Positions 27,410 through 36,536 of a stretch of 64,000 nt of DNA are shown here, one piece after another. Made by a program: the position numbers and the translations under genes. Numbering within the stretch: the stretch's first letter is position 1; every line of letters starts with the position of its first letter. The DNA comes from Candidatus Zhuqueibacterota bacterium (GTDB lineage Bacteria; Zhuqueibacterota; Zhuqueibacteria; Residuimicrobiales; Oceaniaggregativiventaceae), in assembly GCA_014728085.1 (NCBI GenBank), contig WJMF01000075.1, forward strand, positions 1 through 64,000, written 5' to 3'. Below the pieces are notes generated by a model. That model saw only the letters and a list, made by a program, of their open reading frames with translations, was not told the DNA's origin and ran no database searches.

Positions 27410-28540
27410 ATGAAGATAGTGGTTTATATGGGCCATCCGGCCCATTTTCATCTATTCAAACATGCGATAGCCATATTAAAGCAAAACCACCACACCATTC
27501 GCATTGTCTGCAGGACAAAGGATGTGTTGACGGAATTGCTGGACGAAAAGGGATGGCAATATGAAAACATTATATCCAACGGGACAAACAACACCTTTTC
27601 CCGGGCCTCCGCACTTTTGACCAAGTTTTATCGACTGATGAAAATTTGCAGCCAGTTTAACCCGGATATATTGGTCGGAACCTCCGAAGTCATTCCCTGG
27701 GTGGGAAAAGCGCTCGATATACCCTCTCTGGTGGTAAACGAAGACGATGCCGAAGCAGTACCCTATTTTGCCAAACTCGCTTACCCGCTGGCGTCCTATA
27801 TCCTGACCCCGGAAGGCGTATCCGCCGGTAAATGGAGCCGCAAACAGATCACCTACACCGGCAATCACGAACTCGCCTATTTGCACCCGCACTATTTTCA
27901 GCCCGATCCGGATGTGTTATCGCGCTATTCGCTTTTGGGTAAAAAATATTTTATCATTCGCCTGGCGCATCTGAATGCACACCACGATTCCCAAAACCAC
28001 GGTATCTCCAGCAAAGTTGCCTGGAATCTGTATCGACTTCTCAAACCCCATGGCCCCGTGCTTATCACCGCGGAAAGGCCTTTGGAATCGTATCTGGAAA
28101 CGCTGCGCACGCACATTCCGGCACACGAGATGCACCACTTGCTCTATTACGCCAATCTATACATCGGCGACAGCCAGACCATGGCGGCTGAGGCGGCGGT
28201 GATGGGAACACCATTTGTTCGCTATAACAACTTTGTCGGCAAATTGCATTATCTCAGGCGTTTGGAACAGACTTTTGGTCTCGGCATCGGCATTCTTGAG
28301 GGAAATGAGAACAAACTGTATCAAACCGTTACCGATCTGGTTTCGCAGCGGAATCTGAAAACGGAATGGCAAAAACGCAGTGAACGATTTTTAACGGACA
28401 ATATCGATGTAACCGTATTTATCATCAAAGTTCTTTACCACATTCATTACGGTCTGTCGCTCGACGCTGCCGCTGCAATTAAGCGCAAGGACATATCGCT
28501 GACAGATAGGGAGCTGGAATTCGATACGGTTTTGAGCTGA
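27410..28540 (+). CDS. DUF354-family protein, GT-B-like
   Basis: 376 residues. 'MKIVVYMGHPAHFHLFKHAI' is the typical DUF354 opening. The family has a GT-B/UDP-GlcNAc 2-epimerase-like fold and is found in surface-glycan loci of bacteria and archaea without an assigned reaction. 'VGTSEVIPWVGKALDIPS', 'NEDDAE' and 'GDSQTMAAEAAVMGTPFVRY' are the conserved motifs; the last resembles the donor-site loop of epimerases. ATG at 27410 chosen; a TTG at 27404 is closer to an AAGGA and could be used. It is a separate transcription unit after operon A. Confidence 0.72.
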   Translation: MKIVVYMGHPAHFHLFKHAIAILKQNHHTIRIVCRTKDVLTELLDEKGWQYENIISNGTNNTFSRASALLTKFYRLMKICSQFNPDILVGTSEVIPWVGKALDIPSLVVNEDDAEAVPYFAKLAYPLASYILTPEGVSAGKWSRKQITYTGNHELAYLHPHYFQPDPDVLSRYSLLGKKYFIIRLAHLNAHHDSQNHGISSKVAWNLYRLLKPHGPVLITAERPLESYLETLRTHIPAHEMHHLLYYANLYIGDSQTMAAEAAVMGTPFVRYNNFVGKLHYLRRLEQTFGLGIGILEGNENKLYQTVTDLVSQRNLKTEWQKRSERFLTDNIDVTVFIIKVLYHIHYGLSLDAAAAIKRKDISLTDRELEFDTVLS

Positions 28541-28567
28541 ATTCATTTTTGGGGGCACAATAAAACC

Positions 28568-28596
28568 TTGATTTTAATAGAATAGTTTTTTATATT
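28568..28596 (+). promoter_or_regulatory. Sigma-70 promoter of tRNA-Leu
   Basis: TTGATT (28568-28573), 17-bp spacer, TATATT (28591-28596). The tRNA begins 10 bp after the -10 box, so transcription would start almost at the mature 5' end. Confidence 0.55.
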
Positions 28597-28605
28597 TTTT
28601 GTCAA

Positions 28606-28692
28606 GCCGAAGTGGCGGAACTGGCAGACGCGCACGGTTCAGGGCCGTGTGGGCGCAAGCTCGTGTGGGTTCGACTCCCACCTTCGGCACCA
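28606..28692 (+). tRNA. tRNA-Leu(CAG)
   Basis: 87 nt including an encoded CCA. Acceptor GCCGAAG pairs with CTTCGGC (28682-28688). The anticodon stem CACGG/CCGTG encloses the loop TTCAGGG with anticodon CAG, reading codon CUG. A long variable arm (class II) and the T arm GTGGG-TTCGACT-CCCAC confirm leucine type. Confidence 0.97.
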
Positions 28693-28696
28693 GCCT

Positions 28697-28738
28697 AATC
28701 CCCTTCATGCGGTTGAAAAACCGGACGGGGATTTTTTT
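28697..28738 (+). terminator. Rho-independent terminator of tRNA-Leu
   Basis: Outer stem AATCCCC/GGGGATT, inner stem CGGTT/AACCG closed by a GAAA tetraloop, followed by eight T. It starts 5 bp after the tRNA CCA. Confidence 0.85.
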
Positions 28739-28739
28739 T

Positions 28740-29167
28740 GTCATTTAATCAGATAGGTGATGATAACCTTAAGCTCTATCCCCAAAATCGCCATGTTAAG
28801 TTTTTCACTCTTCACTTCCTTTCGCCTGAACAAAATCATACCAAAACTCAATCTCGAAAATAGCAATGATGGTATCGGTAACGCCGTCCGACATGCTCGG
28901 CCTCGAGCGCACCAATCTGCATAAGAAAATCAAAAAGCATCAGTTGGGACGGACAAAGGAATAAGGCTAAAACAAAAAGAGCGGGCAGGAGGGAATAAAA
29001 TATCTCCGGCCTCCGACGAGACATAATGATGAATGCCTCTATCCCCACACCCGGTGTGGAAATTTTAGGCGGAATATAAACTCTGCAAGCCCGAAACCGA
29101 AAGCAAAACCCCGGGCAGGATAAAATTTATACCCCGTTATCTTTTACATGAAAAAGCTACCCTGGCC
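28740..29167. other. 428-bp spacer without a supported gene
   Basis: Between the tRNA terminator and the PorV-like gene end. A 66-codon - strand ORF (28848-29048) has a hydrophobic stretch but no ribosome binding site, no recognisable family and no operon partner, so it is not called. I see no clear terminator for the PorV-like gene here and no integrase or repeat beside the tRNA. Confidence 0.5.
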
Positions 29168-30184
29168 TCAAAACCAAAAAGCCCCGCTAATTCGATGCGT
29201 ATTGCTCAAATCATGGCTGATAAAGGCATAATCGATGGTAACGCCGCCCAGAGAGAATCCGGCGCCAAAGGTGGGTTCTTCCCGGTAAAATCCCGCCCGT
29301 AAAGCCAAAAGATGAAAGAAACGGGCTTCAGCGCCGGCGTGTAATGCGGAATAAAATCCAAATTCCTTGTCAGCGGATAGTGTTAACCGGGTCCGGAACA
29401 GGGATATCAGATGGGAAAAAGCAACGCCGGCCTGGATTTGCCGGTTGATGCGGTCCTTGTGTCCCGATTCCGTGTCCCAGATAATACTGGTCCGCGAAAT
29501 ATCCCGAAACATGGCTCCGATGCCGATCCAGGTCAGGGGTTCGTTTTTCTTGTGTTTAAGGCTGGTAAATCTGAGCAAAAAACCCGCATCCAGACCCTGG
29601 CCGCTTCCGCTCGATTGATCCAGCTTTTGATGAATATATTTGCCATTCAGACCGAATGAAACTTCAAGGGGAATCACAATCGGGTCTACCGAGCTGCCGA
29701 AATAGAGGTCGTAGTAGCGGCGATGCGCAATGGAAATCATTAAAGCGTCTTCCGTATCGGTAAAAACACCCTCCGCTTCCCCGGTGGATCGGTATTGAGC
29801 CTGGGTCATACGATCAAACCGGGTGCCCTGCAAAGGTCCGTATCTCGGTATATCATCGACACCCAGACGAATCCAGCTGATCCCCAGAGCCAGTTGCTCG
29901 CCGAGCCCGACAACCAGGGCAGCCGAATTGTATTGTGCCAGACCATCGAAAACGGGAACATGCTCAACCTGAAGCGAAAACCGTTTGGCGCTGACCATAC
30001 CGCCCGGATTCCAGTAAAACGAACCGGCATCATCGGCAATGGCGGTAAACGCGCTTCCCATCGCCAGCGGCCGTGCCCCCACACCGATCCGCATAAAGTC
30101 AGCCGTATAGTAATCAGCACAAAATCCACTGAAAACAAACAATACTATATTTAAAAAGAATAACCATTTCCTCAGCTGCATCAT
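29168..30184 (-). CDS. porV: PorV/PorQ-family outer-membrane beta-barrel protein
   Basis: 338 residues. Signal peptide of about 20 residues (cleavage near FCA-DY), then 'FMRIGVGARPLAMGSAFTAIADDAGSFYWNPGG', the hallmark of the PorV/UPF0164 family, written here only as a family pattern: GARxxAMGxAF...D..A.YWNPAG. The rest alternates as beta strands and ends in aromatic F-W-F, typical of barrels. In Bacteroidota PorV collects T9SS cargo with PorU, and here the gene directly follows a PorU-like peptidase, 17 bp apart with AAGGACAAGG as ribosome binding site. The ATG at 30184 is preferred over an upstream start inside the peptidase gene. Confidence 0.78.
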   Translation of the reverse strand: MMQLRKWLFFLNIVLFVFSGFCADYYTADFMRIGVGARPLAMGSAFTAIADDAGSFYWNPGGMVSAKRFSLQVEHVPVFDGLAQYNSAALVVGLGEQLALGISWIRLGVDDIPRYGPLQGTRFDRMTQAQYRSTGEAEGVFTDTEDALMISIAHRRYYDLYFGSSVDPIVIPLEVSFGLNGKYIHQKLDQSSGSGQGLDAGFLLRFTSLKHKKNEPLTWIGIGAMFRDISRTSIIWDTESGHKDRINRQIQAGVAFSHLISLFRTRLTLSADKEFGFYSALHAGAEARFFHLLALRAGFYREEPTFGAGFSLGGVTIDYAFISHDLSNTHRISGAFWF

Positions 30185-30200
30185 TCGGTACCTTGTCCTT

Positions 30201-33200
30201 TCATTGCAGTTTTGCCAGCTTTTCAATGCTTTCTATATTTTTCTCCGCTTTTTTGGCGATAAACTTTAAATAATAAACGCCGTTGGCAATCTCGTGACCT
30301 TCTTCATCTGTGGCATCCCAGTCATACTCCACGTATCCCATCACCTCATACAACCGTATAGAGCGAATCAAATGACCGGACACCGTATAGATATTCAGTT
30401 TAACCTCGTCCGCCATCTCGGTCAAATGGAAAGCAATCGTGGTTTCATCGCTGAACGGGTTGGGATGATTGGCGATAGACAAAAGCCGGAATTCGCCATT
30501 AACGACAAACTCTATATCGGCACTGCCCAGGTTTCTGTTGATATCATACGCTTCCACAACCAATCGGTGCTCTCCGCTTTCCAGTTCATCCGGGATGCAG
30601 GTAACCGAGAGTTTTTTACGTTCCTGGGTATTTTGAAATATCTTGTATTTTTCCGGGCTCAATTCGAGATCATCCAAAAGTATTCGAATAGCCGTGTTCT
30701 CTTTGTCAAAACCGCTATCATCTTCCAACAATATGGTAAAAACCGGTTTACTGCTGATGATATCCCCATTGGCAAAATTTTGCCCTTTGATGCCGATACT
30801 CACTGATGGCGCCTGTGTATCCAGAGTAGCAAAGAGTCCGAATATTTTCAGGTGTGGTGGAAAAGAAGCAGTGACCATCTTGTTTTGCACATCGATCTTG
30901 CTGTCCTCGAGCGCCAGCCAGGTATTTGTGGTGGTATTCCAGCCATATAAACGCAATGCCTGCTGGTCGATATACATTTGATTTACGCTGTCACTATCAT
31001 CATAATACGCCTGGATTTGAAGCGGCATTTTTAAATCACTGCTGTCTTCCAGCATATACTCACAGGCATACCAGCTTTCAGACCACTTTAATTCAAGAGG
31101 CAGCAAATTGGATTTTTCAGCCGTGTCTGTGTATTCTTGATCGGATAACCTGTTGATATAGACAGACGTATTCTTTTCAGAAGCTCCGGCCGGGATCTGG
31201 ACGGAATAACTGCGATCTCCGGAATAAAGATAAGTTCCCGACCCCTGGCTGATAGTTACAATCTTTTTGGTGATGGCGGTTGTGTTGTTCAGTTCATTCG
31301 ACTCTGTGACCTCGTTTGCCACATCGACCTGAAACATAAACCGATAAAGACCGACCATTGATTCTGGAAGCTGGAAATAAATTGTTGAATCCGCCATTCC
31401 CCGTAAACCGTTTTGTATCGTTTGTGTGTCCAGCAATACAGCATTATCGCTGCTGCTCCCGGTGTAGAGCTGTACCCTGAAAGCACCGGTCTTCACCTGA
31501 CCGTAATTTTTAATCAAAGCCGATAAATGCAACTGCTGCTGCCCACCGACTCTGATCGATTGCTGATCGAGGTAGAGATCCGCCAGCTTGTTGATATAAT
31601 AGCGCTGCTCTTCACCATAAAAGATCTCTTTGGACTGGAGCCCAATTTTCAAACGATAATAAATTGTAGTCCCGCCCGGTTTTATCAGAGGAACCGATGT
31701 CTTCCATATATCGGTTTCTCTTTCAGACATGCTCATGGATTGCCACTCGGCTTTATCAAGAGTCCATTGCAGCACAACGTTTACGGGCTTGCCGATCGTT
31801 TCCGTAAACAAACTATCGACAGAAAATTTAAAATAAACCGGATCGAGGTGTTTGGGTTGGAATGGAATGATTTCAGCCAAAATGGGACGATTGATATTGA
31901 ATATCACAGCACTGGCACCGTCATCACCTTGAGCATTTTGATAATAGCCTCTGATAATGCCTTTACCGATTCTGTTCGGCCAATATCGTCTCATGTTTGA
32001 ATCCAGGGTAAACAACACATCTTCATAGGATCCATTTTCAATCTGAATCTCTTTTGTCAGTATTTTTTCACCCTCCCCGGTGTGGACGCTGAGTGCAAGA
32101 GTGCCGGATTGATGATCCAGATTTCCCTGTACAGAGAGGGTATCGCCGGAATGAAGCGTTTGCCGGGAGAGCTTTATCTCAATATCATCATCCGGCACCC
32201 CAAGTTGCAAGGCCGGATCGCCCATGAGCACATAATTTTTCATGTGATCCCAGTAACCGGCTCCCTGTCGGGAAGCATTGAATTTACCCAGGGTTGTTAT
32301 CTCTCCCAGCGATCTGGCACCGATGTTAAAAATGGCGTCATAAAGAGATTCATGCATGTTGTCGAAATAACCGATATAGCTTCTCGCGACGGACCCAAAA
32401 TGAGCGACAATGCCCTTGTCTCTTGATTTAATTAAAAGCTCGCCAAGGGAGGGCGTATCCGGATTATCGAAATGCCCGACAAAACAGGTAATACTAAAGA
32501 TAACCGGATACTTGTTCTTGTTGTCCAACAGAGCGATATCCCGGGTTAAAAACAAATCATCGTCGAGATAGACCGCTCCTCCCCCGTGCCCCAGAAACGT
32601 CAGCAACAATTGACCGTTATTAAAATAATTCGCCAGGGTTTCAGTGGTTCCATAGTAGGGAGATTCCGGATCCGTATTTAAAAAGTTGGTGACGATGCGG
32701 GGAGGAATATAATTTTCATACAATTTCATCGACATTTGCATCAGGCCTTCATCCGAGCCGGACAACAAACAAACCTGACGACGCCAGTCATTGATAACCG
32801 AATGGAGTTCATAATCGATGGTTTTATCCACCAGATTTTCTGCTTCCTCAATTGTGGCAGCCGGCAATCGGCCGACATACATATCGGGTAGATCATCATT
32901 ACCGTGGACAGCAACAAAATAGTTATCCGAAGATGTCATTCCCCAGGTGCGGGTAAACTCCATCATCGTCGGCACGTAGCTCTTAAATTTCGGGTCCTGT
33001 TTTGCCAGTTTTTTGTCCATAAGGTGCGAGGTGTCGCCGAATAAAAGCACAAAAGCCGGTGCGGGTTTTTGCCAATTTTTATAAGCAAAAGAAATAAAAT
33101 CTTTAATCGCTCGCGGATCATAGATACCATCATTGAATAAATCGTAAATCTCCTGAACGTCGACAACCCGGGTTTTCATTAGCGGCGTAAGGCGATAATC

Positions 33201-35054
33201 CGCCAAACGCTGTGCCTGCGTCATAAACTTTTCATGGGTAATAATAAGATAATCGGCCTGGTTTGACATATTTTTCAAGTCCGAATCTTTATCCTCAACA
33301 ATATCAATGACGGATCGCAATTGAGATTCACCGGCGATAAAATAATTGGTCGGCTGGGTAAATCTGTCGACGAAAAAGATGGTATATTTGTCTCCATGTC
33401 GCAAACTCTGATAATTTACGATCTGCTGACCCTCTGATGTAAAAATATACGGTTTTTCGCTGTGAAAATTTTCCGCTCTCACCATCACCGGCTGCGGCCG
33501 ATCCATCGTAAAACGCAGGGAATCCTCTTCTGCAATTAAATGGGTCTGATAGGAAAAGGTCATATAATTTAGAAATACAGCATCGATATTTTTCACATTT
33601 TGATTCGGATTTTCCGAATCATCAAATCCGGGTAAAAAATAAGAGATCCTGTTGTTTCCGGCATCTGTCAGGAGCACTTGTTTGTGATAGACATATTTGT
33701 TGCGACCATCCCACTTGAGATGATCCAGTTCCTGTTGATTCAGCTTAACAATAACATGGTGATCGGGATTGCGGAACGCCAGAGAACTGTTGCCAAACAA
33801 TTCAATATCCACCGTCATCATGGATTGATCGACCACGTGATTCATTTTTAGATCAAAAACATACTCTCCGGCTGCCCTGTTTTCTGCATTCCCTTCATAC
33901 TGGTGAAATTGAGTCCAGAACCAGTGATCTATATCCTCTCTCGGGACCTCTAGCAATCTTTCATAAATCAAATCCTGTTCCAAATGCTTTGTCGTCGTCG
34001 CAATGGACAGGGTATCACTGACACCGGAATCGGCTCCGTTGATTTGCGCAAATCTGGCACCGATACCGCTCCCCCATATCAGCCAATAGACGTTGGAACT
34101 GGAATACCAGCTGTAATAGGTTTTATCTCCGTAATTATGGTATCCGATAAAAATAATCCGGTCATCACGGTCAAACCGGCCATCTTCTTCTCCTTCAATG
34201 ACAATGGGTATGGGAGTGCCCTTGTGCAGCATGGAAAGCGTACGCGGATTTATGGAAGCGAGATCGACGCCTTTATCTTCGAGCTGTTTTCCGCTGATGG
34301 CATAAATCCCATCCTGTTCAACATATATTTTATAGCGGTTGGGTACATCGAGATAAGATGATGACTTGAGCAGATTGAGTCCTTTGGCCGGTTCCCGGCG
34401 CCAGGTCCTGGCCTCTTCATAATTGGCCAAATGGGCTTTATAAAAAGATTCAAAACCGGTATTGCTGTCGGCAGTGGATTTAACAGAAACAGATTCCCCT
34501 GCATCAGCGGAAAAATAGAGCCGAAAGCGAAGGGATTTTACAATCTCAACCGTTTGGGTGGCAAAATTATACCGCACGGGATTACATCCGATCTTAACGA
34601 TTCGCTGCGTACGTACAAACCCGGACGGGTACAATTGCAACAGATTTTCCGGATACATTGTATCAAGTTGGATATCAAGATGACCGGCGGTTTTTTCTTC
34701 GCTCATCGGAACCGTAGCAATAGCGCCGACCGTTTGGGTAACAATGTTTTGTTCAAAAAGTTCGATCTCGGGTTCGCCTTCAGGTGGAATCCCCAGCAAA
34801 ATTTGAGTAAAGGGAAGGCGGGGATAATTTTCCAGCCTCGTATAAGAACATCCCGGTATCGTAATCATTGAACACCAGCTTCCCCCGCTCTTTTCCTGAG
34901 TGATTACCGCCTCCTTAAATTGCACATCCACAACCATATAGGATCGGTTGGATTCGATAACCGTCAGTTCGTACGGTTTCTGGCCGCTATAAAGACTGCT
35001 GTTGACAAGTATCAGACCAGACAATATTATCAAAAAGAAAAAGGACTGTTTCAC
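30201..35054 (-). CDS. porU: Gingipain-type C25 peptidase, PorU-like T9SS sorting protease
   Basis: 1617 residues, GTG start with AAGGAG 6 bp upstream and a signal peptide of about 22 residues. The C25 domain spans about 590-960: catalytic His in 'LGHGGGAVYLDDD' (about 821) and catalytic Cys in 'FSITCFVGHFDN' (about 855). A CARDB-like region follows (about 1158-1264), then Ig-like regions and a FlgD-like C-terminal module (about 1530-1617, 'HPNPFSDETTIAF'). In Bacteroidota PorU removes the cargo sorting tail and attaches proteins to the surface glycolipid. The PorV-like neighbour supports that role, although a secreted C25 peptidase that is itself cargo is also possible because of the C-terminal module. 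Longer than typical PorU (about 1100-1300 residues). Confidence 0.75.
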   Translation of the reverse strand: MKQSFFFLIILSGLILVNSSLYSGQKPYELTVIESNRSYMVVDVQFKEAVITQEKSGGSWCSMITIPGCSYTRLENYPRLPFTQILLGIPPEGEPEIELFEQNIVTQTVGAIATVPMSEEKTAGHLDIQLDTMYPENLLQLYPSGFVRTQRIVKIGCNPVRYNFATQTVEIVKSLRFRLYFSADAGESVSVKSTADSNTGFESFYKAHLANYEEARTWRREPAKGLNLLKSSSYLDVPNRYKIYVEQDGIYAISGKQLEDKGVDLASINPRTLSMLHKGTPIPIVIEGEEDGRFDRDDRIIFIGYHNYGDKTYYSWYSSSNVYWLIWGSGIGARFAQINGADSGVSDTLSIATTTKHLEQDLIYERLLEVPREDIDHWFWTQFHQYEGNAENRAAGEYVFDLKMNHVVDQSMMTVDIELFGNSSLAFRNPDHHVIVKLNQQELDHLKWDGRNKYVYHKQVLLTDAGNNRISYFLPGFDDSENPNQNVKNIDAVFLNYMTFSYQTHLIAEEDSLRFTMDRPQPVMVRAENFHSEKPYIFTSEGQQIVNYQSLRHGDKYTIFFVDRFTQPTNYFIAGESQLRSVIDIVEDKDSDLKNMSNQADYLIITHEKFMTQAQRLADYRLTPLMKTRVVDVQEIYDLFNDGIYDPRAIKDFISFAYKNWQKPAPAFVLLFGDTSHLMDKKLAKQDPKFKSYVPTMMEFTRTWGMTSSDNYFVAVHGNDDLPDMYVGRLPAATIEEAENLVDKTIDYELHSVINDWRRQVCLLSGSDEGLMQMSMKLYENYIPPRIVTNFLNTDPESPYYGTTETLANYFNNGQLLLTFLGHGGGAVYLDDDLFLTRDIALLDNKNKYPVIFSITCFVGHFDNPDTPSLGELLIKSRDKGIVAHFGSVARSYIGYFDNMHESLYDAIFNIGARSLGEITTLGKFNASRQGAGYWDHMKNYVLMGDPALQLGVPDDDIEIKLSRQTLHSGDTLSVQGNLDHQSGTLALSVHTGEGEKILTKEIQIENGSYEDVLFTLDSNMRRYWPNRIGKGIIRGYYQNAQGDDGASAVIFNINRPILAEIIPFQPKHLDPVYFKFSVDSLFTETIGKPVNVVLQWTLDKAEWQSMSMSERETDIWKTSVPLIKPGGTTIYYRLKIGLQSKEIFYGEEQRYYINKLADLYLDQQSIRVGGQQQLHLSALIKNYGQVKTGAFRVQLYTGSSSDNAVLLDTQTIQNGLRGMADSTIYFQLPESMVGLYRFMFQVDVANEVTESNELNNTTAITKKIVTISQGSGTYLYSGDRSYSVQIPAGASEKNTSVYINRLSDQEYTDTAEKSNLLPLELKWSESWYACEYMLEDSSDLKMPLQIQAYYDDSDSVNQMYIDQQALRLYGWNTTTNTWLALEDSKIDVQNKMVTASFPPHLKIFGLFATLDTQAPSVSIGIKGQNFANGDIISSKPVFTILLEDDSGFDKENTAIRILLDDLELSPEKYKIFQNTQERKKLSVTCIPDELESGEHRLVVEAYDINRNLGSADIEFVVNGEFRLLSIANHPNPFSDETTIAFHLTEMADEVKLNIYTVSGHLIRSIRLYEVMGYVEYDWDATDEEGHEIANGVYYLKFIAKKAEKNIESIEKLAKLQ

Positions 35055-35073
35055 AAAAGACTCCTTACCTTGC

Positions 35074-35328
35074 TCACTCTGTATCCTCGTTAACCAGCTC
35101 CAGCAATTCAGTAATATAATCGGATAACTTTAATGCAAAAAAATCAATACGATCATAGAGTTGGGTCTGCTCAACCGTAAGTTGAGGTTTGACTTCATCT
35201 CCGAATATCGCAATATATCCCAATAATCCCTGAATCACGGAACGAATCTCATGACTAAGATGCTGGTATGTGGGATCATTGCGCATATTCCCGGATTTTT
35301 TCATTTCATAATCGTCGAGCAAACTCAT
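35074..35328 (-). CDS. Orphan HisKA-type dimerisation/phosphoacceptor domain
   Basis: 84 residues. 'YQHLSHEIRSVIQGLLGYI' (about 21-39) is an H-box with a presumptive phosphoacceptor His26, and the following helix completes a HisKA-like hairpin. There is no ATPase domain, sensor or membrane segment, and the following DNA is another gene, so it is not an obvious truncation. It starts in an ATGA overlap with the GT39-like gene and ends 19 bp before the PorU-like gene. It might be a histidine phosphotransfer or dimerisation partner of a kinase encoded elsewhere. Confidence 0.65.
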   Translation of the reverse strand: MSLLDDYEMKKSGNMRNDPTYQHLSHEIRSVIQGLLGYIAIFGDEVKPQLTVEQTQLYDRIDFFALKLSDYITELLELVNEDTE

Positions 35329-36536
35329 ATCCTCAACCGTGAATAGTGTACTTTAATAAAATAGGCTGCCGGCATAAACAAATAAATTTCTACAGGCAAT
35401 CGAAAACGCACCTTGGGAAAAAAAAGTGCATGGACAAGGGTAAACATAACAATATAGATGACAAGTAAATAGAGATCAGTATTATCATTTCGCAGGGCCG
35501 AATAGAATCCCAGTAAAGCAAAAACGAGCAAAGGCGTAACGCTCAGTATACTGATCCATCTCAGGCTCATTGAATGAAAATGCTTACTCGTGGTCGGCGA
35601 CGGATCCGGGCGCCAGAAATAGACCGACTTTTTTAGAACCCCCAAAAAGGCTTCTCCGGGTGAACGAGTTATCTCCCGAAGCGCCGCCCTTGAAAAAATC
35701 CGGTCCCGCTCAGCTTCATTCAAAGCCTGCGATAATTGTTTTTGCAAAGATTCCGGTATCGCCCTTTGATTGACAGAGGAATGCAAATTTGCATCCGCAT
35801 GGCTGCCCAGCCATAGATTATAGCCAAAATTGGTCCCCAAAAGGGGTTTGCCGAATACAAGACTATTTCGATATAACCACGGAGCAAGCACAACAACCAC
35901 AAGAGTCATCAGGATTGTGATCGTCGTCAGCCGTTGCCTTGTCCTTTCCCGACTTGCAAAAACATACCAAATCAACGCAGAGACGAATACGATCAAAGCC
36001 GTGCTTTTCATCAAAACAGAAATACCAAAGAAAAGCCCTGCCAGAACCGCATTCACTTGTGACCGGTTAACCTTCTTTTTATAGAGAAAAAAAGTCGCAA
36101 GCAATAAAAACAAAGTAAATAAAGTCGTCGGCAATAGCCTCGCCGGTGTAAAGATCCAGTAGGGATAAAAGGCACCTAAAAAGATAGCGACGAGAGCGAC
36201 CCTTTCATCAAATAGAATTCTGCAAAATCGATACAAAACAAACAACAACAGCAAGAAAGCAAAAACTTGTGCGACTTGAAATGCAAACACTGAATCAAAA
36301 CCCGCAAAGTGTAAAAGACTCAAAAACAGGGAATACCCCACAGGGTGGTATGCCGTAGGAGCGTCATGCACCCTATAACCTTCTCCTGAATAGAGATTTT
36401 GTGATGCCTCCAAATAATAAAATTCATCCGGCCAGAGCGGTACGACAGGACGTGTCAAAATATATCCAAACCGAACCGCAAATGCGGCCAAAAGTATAAG
36501 AAAGCAAATCATTACGGTTTTATCTTTTCTCAACAT
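35325..36536 (-). CDS. GT39-like membrane glycosyltransferase (PMT_2 family)
   Basis: 403 residues with about ten to eleven membrane segments. The first periplasmic loop has 'VVPLWPDEFYYLEASQNL', containing the conserved Asp-Glu of the dolichyl/polyprenyl-phosphate mannose family, and 'AYHPVGYSLFLSLLHF' follows as in ArnT/PMT_2 proteins. It would transfer a polyprenyl-phosphate-linked sugar to protein or lipid on the periplasmic side. In a PorUV cluster it could glycosylate cargo or make the attachment glycolipid (inference). The start is uncertain: ATG 36551 is also in frame; either way it overlaps the lipoprotein gene. Confidence 0.78.
   Translation of the reverse strand: MLRKDKTVMICFLILLAAFAVRFGYILTRPVVPLWPDEFYYLEASQNLYSGEGYRVHDAPTAYHPVGYSLFLSLLHFAGFDSVFAFQVAQVFAFLLLLFVLYRFCRILFDERVALVAIFLGAFYPYWIFTPARLLPTTLFTLFLLLATFFLYKKKVNRSQVNAVLAGLFFGISVLMKSTALIVFVSALIWYVFASRERTRQRLTTITILMTLVVVVLAPWLYRNSLVFGKPLLGTNFGYNLWLGSHADANLHSSVNQRAIPESLQKQLSQALNEAERDRIFSRAALREITRSPGEAFLGVLKKSVYFWRPDPSPTTSKHFHSMSLRWISILSVTPLLVFALLGFYSALRNDNTDLYLLVIYIVMFTLVHALFFPKVRFRLPVEIYLFMPAAYFIKVHYSRLRI

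Noticed and set aside
28606..28740. tRNA-Leu as an integration site for a mobile island
   Set aside because: No integrase, no repeat of the tRNA 3' end and no mobility genes are seen in the flanking sequence.
28848..29048. 66-codon - strand ORF with a hydrophobic segment
   Set aside because: No ribosome binding site, no recognised family; most likely chance or decayed sequence.
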